Positions 36,946 through 48,586 are shown, counted from the stretch's first letter. The stretch: DNA of 64,000 nt from JBKPNJ01 sp963695705 (GCA_963695705.1 CAVOHB010000004.1:558001-622000), one strand, 5' to 3'. Numbers and translations are program-made. The notes: a model not told the origin generated them from the sequence alone.

Positions 36946-37874
36946 GCGTTGACGGGTCTGTCGCACGCGGCCGGCAGCTCGCGCAGCCAGTCGACCAGCA
37001 ACCGGTTGAACCGGGCGGGGGCCTCCTCGTGCGGGAAGTGGCCGACGTCGCCGAGCACCTCCAGCCGGTAGGGGCCGGCAACGTGGCTGCGGGATGAGTC
37101 CTTGTCTCCGCCGGGCACCGCGGGGTCGACGGATCCGTGGACCTGGAGCACGGGCTGCCGCAGCGGCCGGGCCATCTGGTGCTTGAACGTGCGCCCGTCG
37201 CGCCGCAACCGCGACCTGAACAGCCAGCGGTGGTACTCGATGGCGCAGTGCGGCGACGGCCACAGGCCCATCGCCAGCCGGTAGCTGCCCGCCGTGTCCG
37301 CGTCCGGGAACGGCGATCCGGGGGCCGACCAGGCGCGCAGCAGCTTCTCGACGTACGCCGCGCCGTCGGCCATGATGCGGCGCTCGGGCAGCAGCGGAGC
37401 CTGCATGGACAGCAGATGCGCGACCGCCGGCGCGTAGCGACGGTCCCTGGCCAGCAGAGTCAGCATGTGCAGAGGGTGTGGTGCGGCCACCGGTACGAGC
37501 GCACGCACCTGGACAGGGCAGATCGCCGCGGTCGCCCATCCGACGTATCCACCCCAGCCCTGCCCGACGACGACCGCGGACCGCTCACCGAGCGACCGGA
37601 TCACCCCGGCGACGTCGAAGGACAGCGTGACGGGGTCGTAGCCGCGGGGGGTCTTGTCGCTCCCGCCGTACCCACGCATGTCCATGGCGACGGCGCGGAA
37701 CCCGGCCGCGGCGACCGCCGGCAGCTGATGGCGCCAGGCCCACCAGAACTCCGGGAACCCGTGCAGGAACAGCACCAGGGGACCGGTCCCGGTGTGAGCG
37801 ACGTGGAAACGGCCGCCGTTGGCTGACAGATGGGCATGGCTCCATGGACCGGGGACGTCGACGGATGGCGGCAG
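36942..37874 (-). CDS. ephE: Alpha/beta fold hydrolase, EphE-like epoxide hydrolase
   Basis: The nucleophile-elbow, oxyanion motif LHGFPEFWWAWRHQL and the C-terminal GDVGHFPHEE His are typical of EphE/epoxide hydrolase-like proteins at this locus (Rv3670). The elbow reads GQGWGGYVG, so the nucleophile position is Trp rather than Asp or Ser; catalysis is therefore doubtful or shifted. The start is unclear: homology extends upstream of the GTG at 37775 (PGPWSHAHLSANGGRFHVAH), but no ATG, GTG or TTG occurs before the stop of the upstream gene; a CTG at 37874 is the only candidate, 7 bases after that stop. Confidence 0.75.
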   Translation of the reverse strand: MPPSVDVPGPWSHAHLSANGGRFHVAHTGTGPLVLFLHGFPEFWWAWRHQLPAVAAAGFRAVAMDMRGYGGSDKTPRGYDPVTLSFDVAGVIRSLGERSAVVVGQGWGGYVGWATAAICPVQVRALVPVAAPHPLHMLTLLARDRRYAPAVAHLLSMQAPLLPERRIMADGAAYVEKLLRAWSAPGSPFPDADTAGSYRLAMGLWPSPHCAIEYHRWLFRSRLRRDGRTFKHQMARPLRQPVLQVHGSVDPAVPGGDKDSSRSHVAGPYRLEVLGDVGHFPHEEAPARFNRLLVDWLRELPAACDRPVNA

Positions 37875-37881
37875 GATCGAC

Positions 37882-38286
37882 TCAGCTGCCGGTGAGGACG
37901 TTCTTGCTCCGGATCGCCTCGTCGATGGCCTTGCGGGGCGGACCGGCCTGCTTGACCTTCTTCAGACCCACCCACGCGAGCAGCCCGGCGATGAGCAGGT
38001 ACACCACGAACACGATAAAGAAGCACCAGGCGGGATGAAGCCCGGTCATCGTCAGGAACTCGGCGAAGGCGATCGACAGCAGGACGAGGCCGAGCAGCAC
38101 GAGCAGGGCCGCTCCCGCGAACAGACCCACCCCGGTCGTCCCGGCCCTGACGCTGGCCTTGAGCTCGGACTTGGCGAGTTCGATCTCACCGTGGATCAGC
38201 GTCGACACGTCGCGGGTCGCGTCGGCGACGAGCTTGCCGATCGTGGGTTCCTCGACGTCCGGGCCTGGCTGGGGAATCGTGGACAT
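37882..38286 (-). CDS. Phage holin family protein (actinobacterial holin-X type)
   Basis: 134-residue protein from ATG 38286 with AGGAGGAAC just upstream. It has an amphipathic N-terminal part (LVADATRDVSTLIHGEIELAKSELK) and two TM helices (FAGAALLVLLGLVLLSIAFAEFL and AWCFFIVFVVYLLIAGLLAWV). This is the family annotated as Putative Actinobacterial Holin-X; in chromosomes it is a membrane protein of unknown role beside ephE/marP, not evidence of a prophage. Confidence 0.85.
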   Translation of the reverse strand: MSTIPQPGPDVEEPTIGKLVADATRDVSTLIHGEIELAKSELKASVRAGTTGVGLFAGAALLVLLGLVLLSIAFAEFLTMTGLHPAWCFFIVFVVYLLIAGLLAWVGLKKVKQAGPPRKAIDEAIRSKNVLTGS

Positions 38287-38447
38287 GCGTTCCTCCTCCG
38301 TAGGTGCGCCGGCTGCCAAGTCCGGGCCTGCTTCTCACCCGCAGGCAGGAACCGGGTTTCCCGCCCGCGCGAGATCGTGGCTCAGCCTAGGGGACACCGC
38401 CTTCCCGCGCGGGGTGACGCTGTGAACGCCCGGCGGCGACCCGGCAT

Positions 38448-40410
<1,963 letters not shown>

Positions 40411-40499
40411 CGTCTCTCCTCATAGACCCGCTGGGATGGCGGATGGAGCGTGGCTCTGCCCTTCACTCCACCAGGCTGGCTGCTGACCCGCAAGTGTGC

Positions 40500-41117
40500 T
40501 CAGCGGGGCATAGTCGGCAGCACCTCGCGCTTGAAGGTGAAGTTCGTGACTCCGGCGAACGACGCGTACCAGGCGGCGAGCGCGGTCGCGAGGCCCACCC
40601 AGCCTCCGAACTTCGTCCATCCGTCGGAGGCGGCGAGCTCACCGATCGCCAGCAGGAAGAAGGTGGTCGTCAGCAGCGCGAACACGGCGAGCACCGCGCC
40701 GCTGACGCGGCTGGCGGCGACCGTCATGTAGAGCGTGAAGATGCCCCAGGCCAGCAGATAGACGCCGAGGCCGTTGCCGAGGTCGTTCTCACTGGCGACG
40801 CCGGAGAGGTCGGTGTGACCGGTCAGGTACCAGAAGGAGACCCAGAATGCGCCGTAGGAGCAGAACGCGGTGGCACCGAACGTGTTCCCCTTGGCGAACT
40901 CCCAGATACCCGCGGCGAACTGACCGATGCCGCCGTAGGCGAGCGCCAGGCCGAACACGACCGGCTCGACAGTGGTGTCGAGGAGACCGGAGTTGACGCA
41001 GCTGAGCACGAACGTCGTCAGCGCGAACGCGGCCAGCCCCAGCGGCGCCGGATCGGCGATCGAAGAGACGGGGGGAACGGGGGTCTCGCGCGCAACGGAA
41101 CGGTCTGTCTGAGACAT
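40500..41117 (-). CDS. satP: Acetate uptake transporter, GPR1/FUN34/SatP family
   Basis: 205 residues from ATG 41117, six TM helices. DPAPLGLAAFALTTF corresponds to the family NPAPLGL motif, and GIFTLYM and the narrow-pore aromatic residues (FWVSFWYL) fit. It passes acetate or succinate with protons. Located 89 bases upstream of acs on the same strand, consistent with uptake feeding activation. Confidence 0.9.
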   Translation of the reverse strand: MSQTDRSVARETPVPPVSSIADPAPLGLAAFALTTFVLSCVNSGLLDTTVEPVVFGLALAYGGIGQFAAGIWEFAKGNTFGATAFCSYGAFWVSFWYLTGHTDLSGVASENDLGNGLGVYLLAWGIFTLYMTVAASRVSGAVLAVFALLTTTFFLLAIGELAASDGWTKFGGWVGLATALAAWYASFAGVTNFTFKREVLPTMPR

Positions 41118-41300
41118 GGTGGCTCCTTGCTCTCGGGGTGTGGCAAGTGGCTCGGTCCGAAGACCTGGGCGTCCGGTGTCGCCGGACACCATCTCTCACG
41201 TTAGAACGCCCTGACCGCGGCGCAACATCTGTGCTCGGCTCGTCCCGGTGAGTAGTATTTGTCCCGTCTGTATAGGTTCGGCGGCGGATAGCTGGCGCTG

Positions 41301-41306
41301 TAGCAT
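41301..41306 (+). promoter_or_regulatory. Putative -10 box (TAGCAT) for the GMC oxidoreductase
   Basis: TAGCAT lies 32 bases before the ATG at 41339, in the divergent region with satP. Confidence 0.4.
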
Positions 41307-41338
41307 CACCGGGACCGAAGCAGTCGAAGGAGTCCCTG

Positions 41339-43026
41339 ATGCCCCGCCAGTTCGACTTTGTCATCGTCGGTGGAGGCTCGGCTGGCAGCGTGCTGGGAAA
41401 CCGGCTCTCCGCTGATCCGGCGAACAAGGTGCTCGTCCTCGAGGCCGGTCGGAGCGACAGCCGATGGGACGTGTTCATCCACATGCCCGCGGCCCTGCCG
41501 TTCCCCATCGGGAGCCGCTTCTACGACTGGAAGTACGAGTCCGAACCCGAGCCGCACATGCACGACCGGCGGATCTACCACGCGCGCGGCAAGGTCCTCG
41601 GCGGCTCGAGCAGCATCAACGGAATGATCTTCCAGCGCGGCAACCCCATGGACTACGAGCGTTGGGGCGCCGACGAGGGCATGCGGAGCTGGGACTTCGC
41701 CCACTGCCTGCCGTACTTCAAGCGGATGGAGACATGCCTCGCCGCGGACCCCGATGACGTGTTCCGAGGTCGGTCCGGTCCCCTCATTCTGGAGCGCGGG
41801 CCGGCGAGCACCCCCTTGTTCCGAGCGTTCTTCGAGTCCGTCCAGCAGGCCGGCTACCCGCTGACCGACGACGTCAACGGCTACCGGCAGGAGGGCTTCG
41901 CGGCGTTCGACCGGAATGTGCACCGCGGTCGACGGCTGTCGGCGGCACGGGCGTACCTGCATCCGGTGATGGGTCGCCGTGCGAACCTCGACGTGGAGAC
42001 TCGTGTCCTCGTGACCCGGATCCTGTTCGAGGGAACGCGGGCGGTCGGTGTCGAGTACGTGCACGGCCGCGGCGGTCGCAGCGCGCCGGAGCAGGTGCGG
42101 GCCGGCGAGGTCATCCTGTGCGGTGGGGCCATCAACTCGCCGCAGCTGCTCCAGCTCTCCGGTGTCGGCAACGCCGGCGAGCTCGCCCGCCTCGGCATCC
42201 CCGTGGCGGCCGACCTTCCCGGTGTCGGGGAGAACCTCCAGGACCATCTCGAGGTGTACGTGCAGTACGCCTGCAAGCAACCGGTCTCGCTGCAGCCGTA
42301 CCTGAAATGGCGGCACCGGCCGGCCATCGGCGCCAGATGGCTGTTCCTGCGCAGCGGCCCGGGGCGACCAACCACTTCGAGGCCGGCGGATTCACCCGGT
42401 CCAACGATGAGGTTGCGTACCCGAACCTGATGTTCCACTTCCTGCCGATCGCGGTGCGGTATGACGGATCAGCTCCCGCGGGTGACCACGGTTACCAGGT
42501 GCATGTCGGGCCGATGTACTCCGATGCACGTGGCAGCGTCAAGGTCACCAGCCGCGACCCAACGGCGCATCCCGCGCTGCGGTTCAACTACCTCTCAACC
42601 GACCAGGACCGGCGTGAGTGGGTGGAGGCGGTCCGGGTCGCCCGGGACCTGCTCAGCCAGCAGGCGATGGAGCCGTACAACGACGGGGAGCTGTCGCCGG
42701 GGCCGTCGGTCGAGACCGACGAGCAAATCCTCGACTGGGTGGCGAGGGAGGGCGAAACCGCCCTGCACCCGTCGTGCACGACCAGGATGGGCGTCGACGA
42801 CATGTCGGTGGTGGATCCGACGTCGATGCGCGTGCACGGACTCGACGGGCTGCGCGTCGTCGACGCGTCGGCGATGCCCTACGTCACCAACGGAAACATC
42901 TATGCACCGGTGATGATGCTCGCGGAGAAGTCCGCCGATCTGGTCCTGGGCGCTACTCCGCTGTCAGCAGAGCCGGTCGAGTTCTACCGGCACGGGGTTT
43001 CGCCGTCGCCCATGCCCCGGCGGTGA
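41339..43026 (+). pseudogene. betA: GMC oxidoreductase, choline dehydrogenase (BetA)-like, single-base frameshift
   Basis: FAD enzyme of the glucose-methanol-choline family. The N-terminal half has the FAD motif GGGSAGSVLGNRLS, GGSSSINGMIFQRGN and QDHLEVYVQYA; the C-terminal half in another frame has ATNHFEAGGF, HPSCTTRMG with the catalytic His, and NGNIYAPVMMLAEK. The break is in a short G run near 42,358-42,363 (one G missing before CGACCAACC). BetA oxidises choline to betaine aldehyde; the close resemblance of HPSCTTRMG and the termini supports this, but no betB or BCCT gene is near. The stop coincides with repeat copy C. Confidence 0.82.
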
Positions 43027-43072
43027 GCTCTGGCGTTTGCGGTGGCTCGCGCAACCGCAGGTCCTAGAGACC
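43025..43072. repeat. 48-bp near-palindromic interspersed repeat, copy C
   Basis: Centre CGGTGGCTCGCGCAACCG and right arm TCCTAGAGACC match copies A and B; the left arm (GAGCTCTGGCG) has diverged. As at copy A, it begins on the stop codon of the preceding gene, and it ends 12 bases before the P450 start. Confidence 0.7.
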
Positions 43073-43084
43073 GATCGGAGGCGG

Positions 43085-44455
43085 ATGATGGGTGGTGAGC
43101 GCCTGGGCCGGGTGCCCAGACGCACGATCGTGGCGGCCATCCTGCGGCGACGACCGCACGAACTCCTGGAGGAGACCGCCCGCCGGTTTCCGCGGGTGGC
43201 CGAGCTCGGAGGGCGCGGCGCCTTGCAGGGCTATCTCATCAGTGACCCCGAGATCGTGCGGTCCGTCGTCGTCGGCCAGGCGCACCGGCTGCGGAAGGGC
43301 CGCGGGCTGCAGCGGGCCCGCACGTTGCTCGGCGACGGGCTGCTGACCAGCGAGGGGGAGCTCTGGCATCGCCAGCGCCGGCTGATCCAGCCGGTGTTCC
43401 ACCGAGAGGTGGTCAACGGGTACGTGGGACGCATCGTCGATGCCACCGATGAGCACATGCGGCGCTGGGAGGACGGGCAGCAGATCGAGCTGGCGACGCA
43501 CATGTCGGCGCTGACCCTGGACATCGTCGGCACCACGTTGTTCGGCGATGACATCGGTGGGCACGCGACCGACGTCCGGACAGGTCTCGACGCGGTGATG
43601 GCCCGCTCGCGGACACTGATCCTTCCCGGCAGCCGGCTGCTGGATCGGCTGCCGCTCCCCTCGGTCGTGCGGGCACGGAACGCCATCGACCAGCTCGACG
43701 GTGTGGTGGGGGCGATCATCGAGCGCCGCCGCCGACGCGATCCCGCGAGCGTCGATAGGGACCGGGGCGGCGACGTGCTGGACCTGCTGCTCGCCGCGGG
43801 AGAAGAGTCGGAGCACGCCGCGATGGGTGATCGTCAGGTGAGGGACGAGGTGATGACGCTCATGCTGGCAGGCCACGAGACGACGGCGATGGCCTTGACG
43901 TGGACCTGGTGGCTCTTGTCCCGGCACCCCGCAGCAGGCGAGGCGCTGCGAGCCGAGCTCGCCGCCGTCGTCGGTGACCGCCGGGCCACGGCCGCCGACC
44001 TGCCCCGGCTGGCGACGACCCGCGCGACCGTGGCCGAGTCGATGAGGCTCTATCCGCCGGCCTGGCTGTTCGCCCGCCAGGCGCTCGACACCATCGACAT
44101 CGACGGGCACCAGGCGCCGGCCGGGTCCCTGGCCGTGGTCTGCACCTGGGCACAGCACCGCGACCCGCGCTGGTGGGCCGAGCCGACCTCCTTTCGTCCG
44201 CAGCGCTGGCTGGACCGCGACGGCCGGTTCGACGAGTCGGCCCCAGGGCAGCCGCGGGACGCCTACATCCCCTTCGGGATGGGGCAGCGCATCTGCATCG
44301 GACGCGAGCTGGCCTGGACCGAGGCGATACTCGTCCTGGCCAGGGTCGCGCCGCACTGGAGGATCGACGTGCCGCCCGGGCACGTTCCGCACCCCGATCC
44401 CGCGATCACGATGCGGCCGCTCGGCGGGATGCCGGCCACGGTGCGCCGCCGCTGA
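43085..44455 (+). CDS. Cytochrome P450
   Basis: 456-residue heme monooxygenase. I-helix AGHETTAMAL, ExxR in ESMRLYPP, and heme loop FGMGQRICIGRELA with the Cys ligand are all present. The QHRDPRWWAEPTSFRPQRW segment places it with the CYP102/CYP4-like class used by actinobacteria for fatty-acid or terpenoid hydroxylation. No ferredoxin is next to it. Two in-frame ATGs (43085, 43088) follow CGGAGGCGG. Confidence 0.92.
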   Translation: MMGGERLGRVPRRTIVAAILRRRPHELLEETARRFPRVAELGGRGALQGYLISDPEIVRSVVVGQAHRLRKGRGLQRARTLLGDGLLTSEGELWHRQRRLIQPVFHREVVNGYVGRIVDATDEHMRRWEDGQQIELATHMSALTLDIVGTTLFGDDIGGHATDVRTGLDAVMARSRTLILPGSRLLDRLPLPSVVRARNAIDQLDGVVGAIIERRRRRDPASVDRDRGGDVLDLLLAAGEESEHAAMGDRQVRDEVMTLMLAGHETTAMALTWTWWLLSRHPAAGEALRAELAAVVGDRRATAADLPRLATTRATVAESMRLYPPAWLFARQALDTIDIDGHQAPAGSLAVVCTWAQHRDPRWWAEPTSFRPQRWLDRDGRFDESAPGQPRDAYIPFGMGQRICIGRELAWTEAILVLARVAPHWRIDVPPGHVPHPDPAITMRPLGGMPATVRRR

Positions 44456-44467
44456 CGCCAGCACTGC

Positions 44468-45751
44468 TCACCCGGCGATGCGCTCCTCCCACTCCTGCGA
44501 CCTCGGAACCCCGCGGATCGCGACACTGAGGGTCGCGACGACGGCGCCCACCGCAAAGCAGCACACGAAGACCAGCATCGCGGCTCGCGCTCCGATGACG
44601 CCCATCAACCAGCCGCCGATCAGCGGGCCCAGTGGAAGAGCCGCCCCTGAGACGAACTTCGACGCGCTCTGCACCCTGCCCTGCAGCAGCTCCGGAGTGA
44701 TCGCGATCCGGTACGAGATCAGCGACGCGTTGACCATCGGAGTAAACACCATCATTCCGGCCAGCAGCGCCCCGATCAGTGTGACGTGCATCGTCCACGG
44801 CATCAGCCCGGTCGCCACCACGATCGCCCAGGCGGCGGGCGCGGCGATCGCCCACGGGCGCAGGTGGCGCATGAACCAGGGCGCCATCACCGCGCCGGCG
44901 ATACCCGCGACCGCCCCCATCGTGTCGATCAGACCGATCACGACCGGGCTCACGCCGGCCGCCAGGAGTCGCAACGTCAGGACGAGGAAGAATCCCTGCC
45001 CGGCGAAGTTGATGATCGTGGTGATGCTCAGGAACATCCGCAGGAACGAACTCGACCAGATGAACCGCATTCCCTCGACCATCTCGTGCCACAGGTGGCG
45101 CGGTACGGCCGGATTGCGGGCGGGAGCCTTGAGAGAGGTACGGATCGAGCAGACGGTCAGGCAGGAGATCGCGAACGAGACCGCATCGACCGCGAACGGC
45201 AGCCAGCGCGCCACCGTGTAGAGCGCTCCCCCCAGCGGTGCACTGGTCAGCGCCGAGAGCTGGTATCGCGCCTGGTGCGCCGACATGGCGCCGGGCAGCT
45301 GGCTGGTGGGCACGACGACCTTCACGACCGAGATCTCGGCCGGCGAGAAGAACGTGCTGGTGGCGCCGATGGCCAGCGACACCAGGATCAGGTGGGCGAT
45401 GGTCAGCCTGCCCAGCGCCTCCGCGATCGCGATGCTTCCGTAGAGCACCACCCCGCAGGCGCTGCTGACCAGCATGGTCGCGCGCCGATTCCACCTGTCC
45501 ACGAGTGCGCCGGCAGGCAGCAGCAGGACCAGCCGGACGGTGGCGTACGCCGCTGCGGTGAGCCCCGCCTGAAACGTCGATCCGGTGACCGCATACGCGA
45601 GCAACGGGAACAGGAAGAAGCTCATCTGCGACCCGATGTCGCTGATCGTCTCGCCGGTCCACAAAGCGACGTAGTCGCGGTTGCGCCACAACGGCGTGCG
45701 CGGCTCGACCACCCGCGCTTCCGTGTCCCCCACAATCTGACCATCGCACAT
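44468..45751 (-). CDS. MFS transporter (EntS/transmembrane secretion effector-like)
   Basis: 427 residues with about ten to twelve TM helices. The start region PLWRNRDYVALWTGETISDIGSQMS and the loop ALVDRWNRRATM are typical of the MFS group that includes EntS and macrolide exporters. Substrate unknown. Convergent with the P450 gene, 12 bases apart. Confidence 0.88.
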   Translation of the reverse strand: MCDGQIVGDTEARVVEPRTPLWRNRDYVALWTGETISDIGSQMSFFLFPLLAYAVTGSTFQAGLTAAAYATVRLVLLLPAGALVDRWNRRATMLVSSACGVVLYGSIAIAEALGRLTIAHLILVSLAIGATSTFFSPAEISVVKVVVPTSQLPGAMSAHQARYQLSALTSAPLGGALYTVARWLPFAVDAVSFAISCLTVCSIRTSLKAPARNPAVPRHLWHEMVEGMRFIWSSSFLRMFLSITTIINFAGQGFFLVLTLRLLAAGVSPVVIGLIDTMGAVAGIAGAVMAPWFMRHLRPWAIAAPAAWAIVVATGLMPWTMHVTLIGALLAGMMVFTPMVNASLISYRIAITPELLQGRVQSASKFVSGAALPLGPLIGGWLMGVIGARAAMLVFVCCFAVGAVVATLSVAIRGVPRSQEWEERIAG

Positions 45752-45849
45752 TTGTGCATCGTGTGTTGCCGGCTGGCCCGGCTCCGTGGTCCACCTGGCC
45801 GGTACGCTGTTCCGGCGTTGCAGCAGGACAGTTGGCAGGAAGGACCCTG

Positions 45850-46213
45850 ATGCGCATCCCGGCGAAGTCCGTCACCAGGGCGGCCAAGTACGCACCACTG
45901 GCGTACCAGGCGTACAAGCACGGCCGTGAGCCAGTTCAGAAGGCCGTGCAGAAGGCACTGGACCGCCGCTCACAACAGCGCCAGGCGACCGCCCATGCTC
46001 GGACACTGGTGGACGGCAGCGTGCTGGGCACGTTCCACGGCGGCGACCGGGTTCTGGGTGGTGTTCAGCGGCGACGAGCCGGTCGCGGCTTACCCGGGCC
46101 AGCAGGGGGAGCTGCAGGACGTCATCGGCCGGGCAGACCTGAGCCAGCGGGTCCCGCCGGACGAGGTTGAGAGCACGACGCGGCTCACGCTGATCCGCGG
46201 CATCCGTCGCTGA
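45850..46213 (+). pseudogene. Small conserved-looking protein of unknown function, frameshifted
   Basis: ATG at 45850 after GGAAGGA begins a basic, Lys/Arg/Gln-rich helix (AAKYAPLAYQAYKHGREPVQKAVQKALDRR), then a beta-rich part in another frame (FWVVFSGDEPVAAYPGQQGELQDVIGRADLSQRV). Joining the frames near 46,050 (one G too many in ACCGGGTTC) gives a sensible ~120-residue protein. I do not recognise the family. Confidence 0.6.
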
Positions 46214-46262
46214 CCTCCTCAGTCACCGTCCCGCTGAGTCTCCCGCTGAGTCACCGACCCGT

Positions 46263-47060
46263 TCAGTGGAAGTCGATCAGCAGCCCGTCGTCGGGACCGC
46301 CGAGGTCACGACGGAAGTTGCCGACATCCGTCACCCGGGTGCGGTAACAGTGGGTGACGTACGGCAGCAGCATCCCGTCCTTCCCGCGGCCGTAGCTGTC
46401 GTAGAGCGCACCCACCCGGTCCAGGATCTCGCGCCGCTCGGTCTCGCCCAACGCCACGATGTAGGAGCGGGACTGCACCAGACCGATCAGCAGATCCCGG
46501 TCGATCGGCTGCCAGAACCGGAACTTGCGGTGCTCGACCTCGCCGAACAGGTCGGACTCGACGACCGGGGTGACCTCCGCGTCCGGTCCCGGCTCACTGC
46601 CGATCAGCTCCGACAGCCGACGCACCCAGGGGACGGTCTCGTCGCGGTAGTTCCACACCAGCGCGAGGATGCCGCCAGGACGGAGGACTCGGGCGATCTC
46701 GGGAAGGGCTTTCGCCGGGTCGAACCAGTGGAATGCCTGGGCGGCGATGACCGCGTCGACCGAGGAGCTCGACAGGCCGATCGCCTCGGCGCCGCCCTGC
46801 AGCCGGTGGGCCTTCGGCGCCGCGACCTCCAGGTACCGCAGCATCGGCAGGGACGGCTCGGCTGCGACGACCTGGTGACCGAGGCCGAGCATGACCGCAC
46901 TGAGCTTCCCGGTGCCGGCGCCGAGCTCCAGTACGCGACCGGGCGTAGGACCGATGAGCCAGCGCACCGCGTCCTCGGGATACCCGGGCCGGGCGCGGTC
47001 GTACACCTCGGCGACTCCACCGAAGCTCAGTGAGCGCTGGGCGCGCAGTGTCTCGTCCAT
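46263..47060 (-). CDS. Class I SAM-dependent methyltransferase
   Basis: 265 residues from ATG 47060. SAM motif LELGAGTGKLSAVM, acidic AAEPSLPM, and IAAQAFHWFDPAKALPEIARVLRPGG, the pattern of UbiE/YafE-like small-molecule methyltransferases. Substrate unknown. Divergent from the Fic-like gene. Confidence 0.87.
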   Translation of the reverse strand: MDETLRAQRSLSFGGVAEVYDRARPGYPEDAVRWLIGPTPGRVLELGAGTGKLSAVMLGLGHQVVAAEPSLPMLRYLEVAAPKAHRLQGGAEAIGLSSSSVDAVIAAQAFHWFDPAKALPEIARVLRPGGILALVWNYRDETVPWVRRLSELIGSEPGPDAEVTPVVESDLFGEVEHRKFRFWQPIDRDLLIGLVQSRSYIVALGETERREILDRVGALYDSYGRGKDGMLLPYVTHCYRTRVTDVGNFRRDLGGPDDGLLIDFH

Positions 47061-47086
47061 CCGCCGGGAGGCTATCAAGCCGCGGA

Positions 47087-47092
47087 TAGTCT
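47087..47092 (+). promoter_or_regulatory. Putative -10 box (TAGTCT), leaderless start
   Basis: TAGTCT lies 6 bases before the GTG at 47099. Confidence 0.4.
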
Positions 47093-47098
47093 GCCCCG

Positions 47099-47854
47099 GT
47101 GGCGCTCCCATCCGATGCGTTCGCCGCCGCCGCGGCGCTGGAGGCGGTCCCCTCCGCCTTGGCGGCTGCCCGTGACGGGATCGATGCCTGCCTTCGCGAC
47201 AGCGGATTTCCGGACAGTGCTCGTCGAGGCAGTGGCGGATCCCGGCGCGATACGCCGGACCGGGCCGGTGAGTCGCTGCTGCGTGGTGCCGCGGCCTCGG
47301 CCGCCCTTGACGGCAGTGTCTCCACCCTCGACGACATCCGGTCCGGCCGGGCCGACGCGATCGGTGCTGCGGCGGTACGCCTGAACGTGGAGCTGCTCAG
47401 CCTCCTGCAGGTGTGGCGGACCGTGCCTCTGCAGGCGCTGGCACGCATGCACTCCATGGCCGCAGCCGCCGACGATGCTGGTCGTGGCCGGCCGCGCGAC
47501 GACGCCGAGGCCGTCGCACGGGTGACGGACCTGGCCCGCCGGCTGTGCGCGCCGACGAGTGCGCCGGCGCTGGCGGTGGCGGCTCTGGTACACGCCGAGC
47601 TGATGACGGCTCGCCCCTTCGCATCCCGGAACGGCCTGGTGGCGCGGGCTGCGGAGCGCCTGGTCCTGGTGTCGCGGGGGGTGGACCCGGCGTCCTTGAC
47701 GGTGCCGGAAGCCGGCCATCAGGCTGTGGCGGCTTCCTACGCCGGGGCACTCGACGGCTACGCCGACGGCGGAAGGGACGGCGTGCGTGCGTGGTTGCTG
47801 CACTGTTCGACGGCGTATGTCTCCGGCGCCCGAGCGATCCCGGGGATCGAATGA
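47099..47854 (+). CDS. Fic-like protein of the actinobacterial tad/acs neighbourhood
   Basis: 251-residue, Ala-rich protein resembling the one annotated as oxidoreductase or Fic-like near acs and tadZ in Streptomyces. RAGESLLRGAAASAALDGS and HAELMTARPFASRNGLVARAAERLV are recognisable; the latter is a degenerate Fic core (HPFxxGNG), with no proper catalytic His before PF. AMP-transferase activity is therefore doubtful. It may belong to the control of development or of the downstream tad locus. Confidence 0.65.
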   Translation: MALPSDAFAAAAALEAVPSALAAARDGIDACLRDSGFPDSARRGSGGSRRDTPDRAGESLLRGAAASAALDGSVSTLDDIRSGRADAIGAAAVRLNVELLSLLQVWRTVPLQALARMHSMAAAADDAGRGRPRDDAEAVARVTDLARRLCAPTSAPALAVAALVHAELMTARPFASRNGLVARAAERLVLVSRGVDPASLTVPEAGHQAVAASYAGALDGYADGGRDGVRAWLLHCSTAYVSGARAIPGIE

Positions 47855-48093
47855 CGACGGCGGGACCCCGTACAGCGCGAACGGCGTCCCCACGAGGGGA
47901 GACGCCGTCGCTGGCACGTCGGCTCGGGTTACCAGGCGTGCACCTCTGTCTGTCGCCTCGGGAAATCCCGTGACGTCTGCCCTAAGGAAGGGTGGATCGC
48001 CGCGTGGGTGCCCGGCCGCCGTGTCGGTCTTGAGTTGTGAGTCCCTTTGTACGCCGGTTTGAGCCGCATGGGAACCCCGGGCCCAGGATCAAA

Positions 48094-48159
48094 TGGATTC
48101 GCCTGAGCAAGCGGCAGTCCCGAGGTGACGTCAGCCGGCCGGTCAGCGAGCGGCTCCGG
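48094..48159. repeat. 66-bp direct repeat, distal copy of the HAD gene 3' end
   Basis: Starts TGGATTCGCCTGAGCAAGCG and ends CAGCGAGCGGCTCCGG; matches 48587-48651 with two substitutions and a one-base indel. Confidence 0.85.
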
Positions 48160-48270
48160 TGTCCGCCCCCCACCCGTCTGGGGAGGTCGTTGCGGCGGAT
48201 GCCCGGTTCGCGTCCGGAAGTTGTTGCGCAGGTATCGATCACCAGGGCCACTGCCGGGAATTGCGTAGTT

Positions 48271-48302
48271 GTTGGTCACGGTTGAGCCGGCCGGTGACCA
48301 AC
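48271..48302. terminator. Hairpin in the 48-kb non-coding stretch
   Basis: GTTGGTCAC and GTGACCAAC pair exactly, extended by G/C pairs around the loop. It could be a terminator for the Fic-like transcript, 420 bases away, or part of an old element. Confidence 0.4.
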
Positions 48303-48517
48303 CAGTGCGCAAAACGTCGGTGCGGTGATCCTGACGCACCCACGGGAGGTCAACCCGTTGCGCCGCGGCAAGAAATTGTGCACTTGGTGAGGGCAAACGG
48401 GTGCGACAACTCTCATCGCCTGCACAAGTCTGAGCAATCAAGCACCGCCGTGGTCGGCCGCGGACTCGAGCGATCGCGGCCGCGGGCCAGTGCCGGAACC
48501 CGTGCGACCGGCGTGAC

Positions 48518-48581
48518 AAGTTGTCGGATGGCCTGCAGCAAGTGTCGGATCGCCGGAGATAAGTGTCGGATCGGCCGAGAT
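48518..48581. repeat. Three ~21-bp tandem repeats downstream of the HAD gene
   Basis: AAGTTGTCGGATGGCCTGCAGC, then two units beginning AAGTGTCGGATCG. TGTCGGAT recurs at 21-22-base spacing, helical-turn phasing that could suit a protein array. Confidence 0.6.
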
Positions 48582-48586
48582 CGAAG

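Larger units (their letters stand above)
47855..48586. other. Long non-coding stretch with duplicated pieces
   Basis: About 730 bases without a credible gene. It holds a 66-bp copy of the HAD gene 3' end, a hairpin at 48271 and three ~21-bp tandem repeats. It looks like a site of repeated local rearrangement. Confidence 0.6.

Noticed and set aside
37882..38286. Holin-family protein as a sign of a prophage
   Set aside because: No other phage genes are near, and this family is a routine neighbour of ephE and marP in actinobacterial chromosomes.
47099..47384. Possible double frameshift at the start of the Fic-like gene
   Set aside because: The long frame already gives the conserved RRDTPDRAGESLLRG segment in register, so no correction is needed.
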